5,334 bases of DNA from Gammaproteobacteria bacterium. Lineage in GTDB: Bacteria; Pseudomonadota; Gammaproteobacteria; Chromatiales; Chromatiaceae. Both the position numbers and the translations under genes were made by a program. Where the stretch lies: NCBI GenBank assembly GCA_030594925.1, contig JAUVEG010000112.1, positions 1 to 5,334 on the forward strand, in the 5' to 3' direction. Shown here one piece after another: positions 4,819 to 5,334 of the stretch. The notes under the pieces are model-generated. The model saw nothing but the letters and a program-made list of their open reading frames with translations. It searched no databases and had not been told where the DNA came from. Position 1 is the stretch's first letter; each line of letters starts with the position of its first letter.

Positions 4819-5271
4819 ATGAAAACTCTATTTCGACAAGGTAAGTGGCAGTTCCTTTCGCGGGTAAAACCCTCGGCAGGGATGCTGGGCGCATTATGCG
4901 ATGAGAACTATCGCCTGCTGATGCGTCTGGCGCCGCAGCTGCTCTCAATGCGTGGGGAGTATGGTTCACGCATTCAAGGCGACCCTCCACTGCTTTTACA
5001 GGTGGATCATACCGGGCCATTTACCCGGGAAGTACGCCTCAATTACCTCTTTGAATCAGCAGATAGCGCAAATCCGCTTCTGGACCCCGAGATGCTGTTG
5101 CGGATCTACCTGGATACGGGGCAGGTCGAGGTGATTGAGATTAAGCGGCAGCAATGCCTGCCTGTAGAGGGTTTATACCAGTCACCGGGACTGCAGCAGA
5201 AGTGGAAGGCGAATCTCTTTGTTGGGCGCTGGCTGGACTACTGCCTGAGTAAAAGTTATTGCTTCAGTTGA
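4819..5271 (+). CDS. DUF1249 family protein (YqiB-like)
   Basis: A 150-residue soluble protein with no signal peptide or membrane segment. It matches the DUF1249/YqiB pattern: CDENYRLLMRLAP near residues 27-39, a central beta-rich part with LLLQVDHTGPFTREVRLNYL, then LLRIYLDTGQVEVIE, and a C-terminal KWKANLFVGRWLDYCLSKSY resembling the QINQFLADWLRYCL end of E. coli YqiB (~140 residues). The function is unknown to me; in E. coli the gene sits between nudF and cpdA, whereas here it is divergent from purC. ATG at 4819 has no Shine-Dalgarno and follows a TATAAT by eight bases, so it may be translated from a leaderless mRNA. An internal ATG at 4882 is the main alternative start but would remove conserved-looking sequence just ahead of the DENY block. 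Confidence 0.85.
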   Translation: MKTLFRQGKWQFLSRVKPSAGMLGALCDENYRLLMRLAPQLLSMRGEYGSRIQGDPPLLLQVDHTGPFTREVRLNYLFESADSANPLLDPEMLLRIYLDTGQVEVIEIKRQQCLPVEGLYQSPGLQQKWKANLFVGRWLDYCLSKSYCFS

Positions 5272-5281
5272 ATCTCTTCCC

Positions 5282-5306
5282 CTTTTGAATAAGGTAATCT
5301 CAAAAG
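5282..5306 (+). terminator. Weak stem-loop after the DUF1249 gene
   Basis: CTTTTGA (5282-5288) pairs perfectly with TCAAAAG (5300-5306) across an 11-base loop, beginning ten bases after the stop codon. The stem is AT-rich and no T-run follows it, so it is at best a weak terminator; it could equally be chance. Confidence 0.3.
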
Positions 5307-5307
5307 C

Positions 5308-5334
5308 TGTCATTTCGACTGAAAGGAGAAGTAA
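5308..5334. repeat. Start of another dispersed intergenic repeat, cut by the window edge
   Basis: TGTCATTTCGACTGAAAGG resembles the left end of the 2548-2690 element (TGTCATTCCGAGGGAAGTG): the first seven bases are identical and the CGA that follows is shared. It is probably a diverged copy of the same repeat family. The rest lies beyond the window. Confidence 0.4.

Noticed and set aside
4784..5020. Minus-strand open frame of 78 codons upstream of purC
   Set aside because: It is antisense to the DUF1249 gene and would place a coding region over both divergent promoters.

Overview
The window looks like a chromosomal stretch from a gammaproteobacterium. The support is a gammaproteobacterial-type guanylate kinase, a YqiB-like DUF1249 protein, a long-form PurC, and intergenic DNA full of short palindromic repeats. 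I cannot name a genus from the sequence alone. The housekeeping genes are moderately GC-rich, while the toxin-antitoxin block (about 1601-2480) is visibly richer in A+T, which suggests a separate origin.

Layout. (1) Positions 1-1418, minus strand: the first ~472 codons of a large protein that joins a DnaQ-like 3'-5' exonuclease domain, a Cys/His cluster and a RecQ-type helicase. Its C-terminus lies beyond position 1. (2) 1419-1600: repeat-like intergenic DNA with hairpins. (3) 1601-2473, minus strand: a complete two-gene toxin-antitoxin module. It has a ribbon-helix-helix antitoxin, a GNAT acetyltransferase toxin read from a TTG overlapping the antitoxin stop, a candidate promoter and a 16-bp palindrome placed like an operator. 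(4) 2474-2762: more repeat-derived intergenic DNA, including a ~143-bp element with imperfect terminal inverted repeats. (5) 2763-3392, plus strand: gmk. (6) 3393-3552: a large cruciform-forming palindrome between convergent genes. (7) 3545-4729, minus strand: purC followed by a small glutaredoxin-like gene, probably one transcript. The gap between them is built of 7-bp tandem repeats that also carry the ribosome binding site. (8) 4730-4818: a divergent promoter region. (9) 4819-5271, plus strand: a DUF1249 gene whose start lies so close to its -10 box that the mRNA may be leaderless. (10) 5272-5334: a small hairpin and the start of another repeat copy.

How the genes relate: gmk (GMP to GDP) and purC (step of de novo IMP synthesis) both serve purine nucleotide supply but are convergent and separated by the palindrome, so they are not one operon. 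The toxin-antitoxin pair and the exonuclease-helicase gene lie on the same strand and form an accessory block beside the core genes, flanked by repeats. Whether that block has a defence role is inference only. No RNA gene, CRISPR array, transposase or phage gene was seen.
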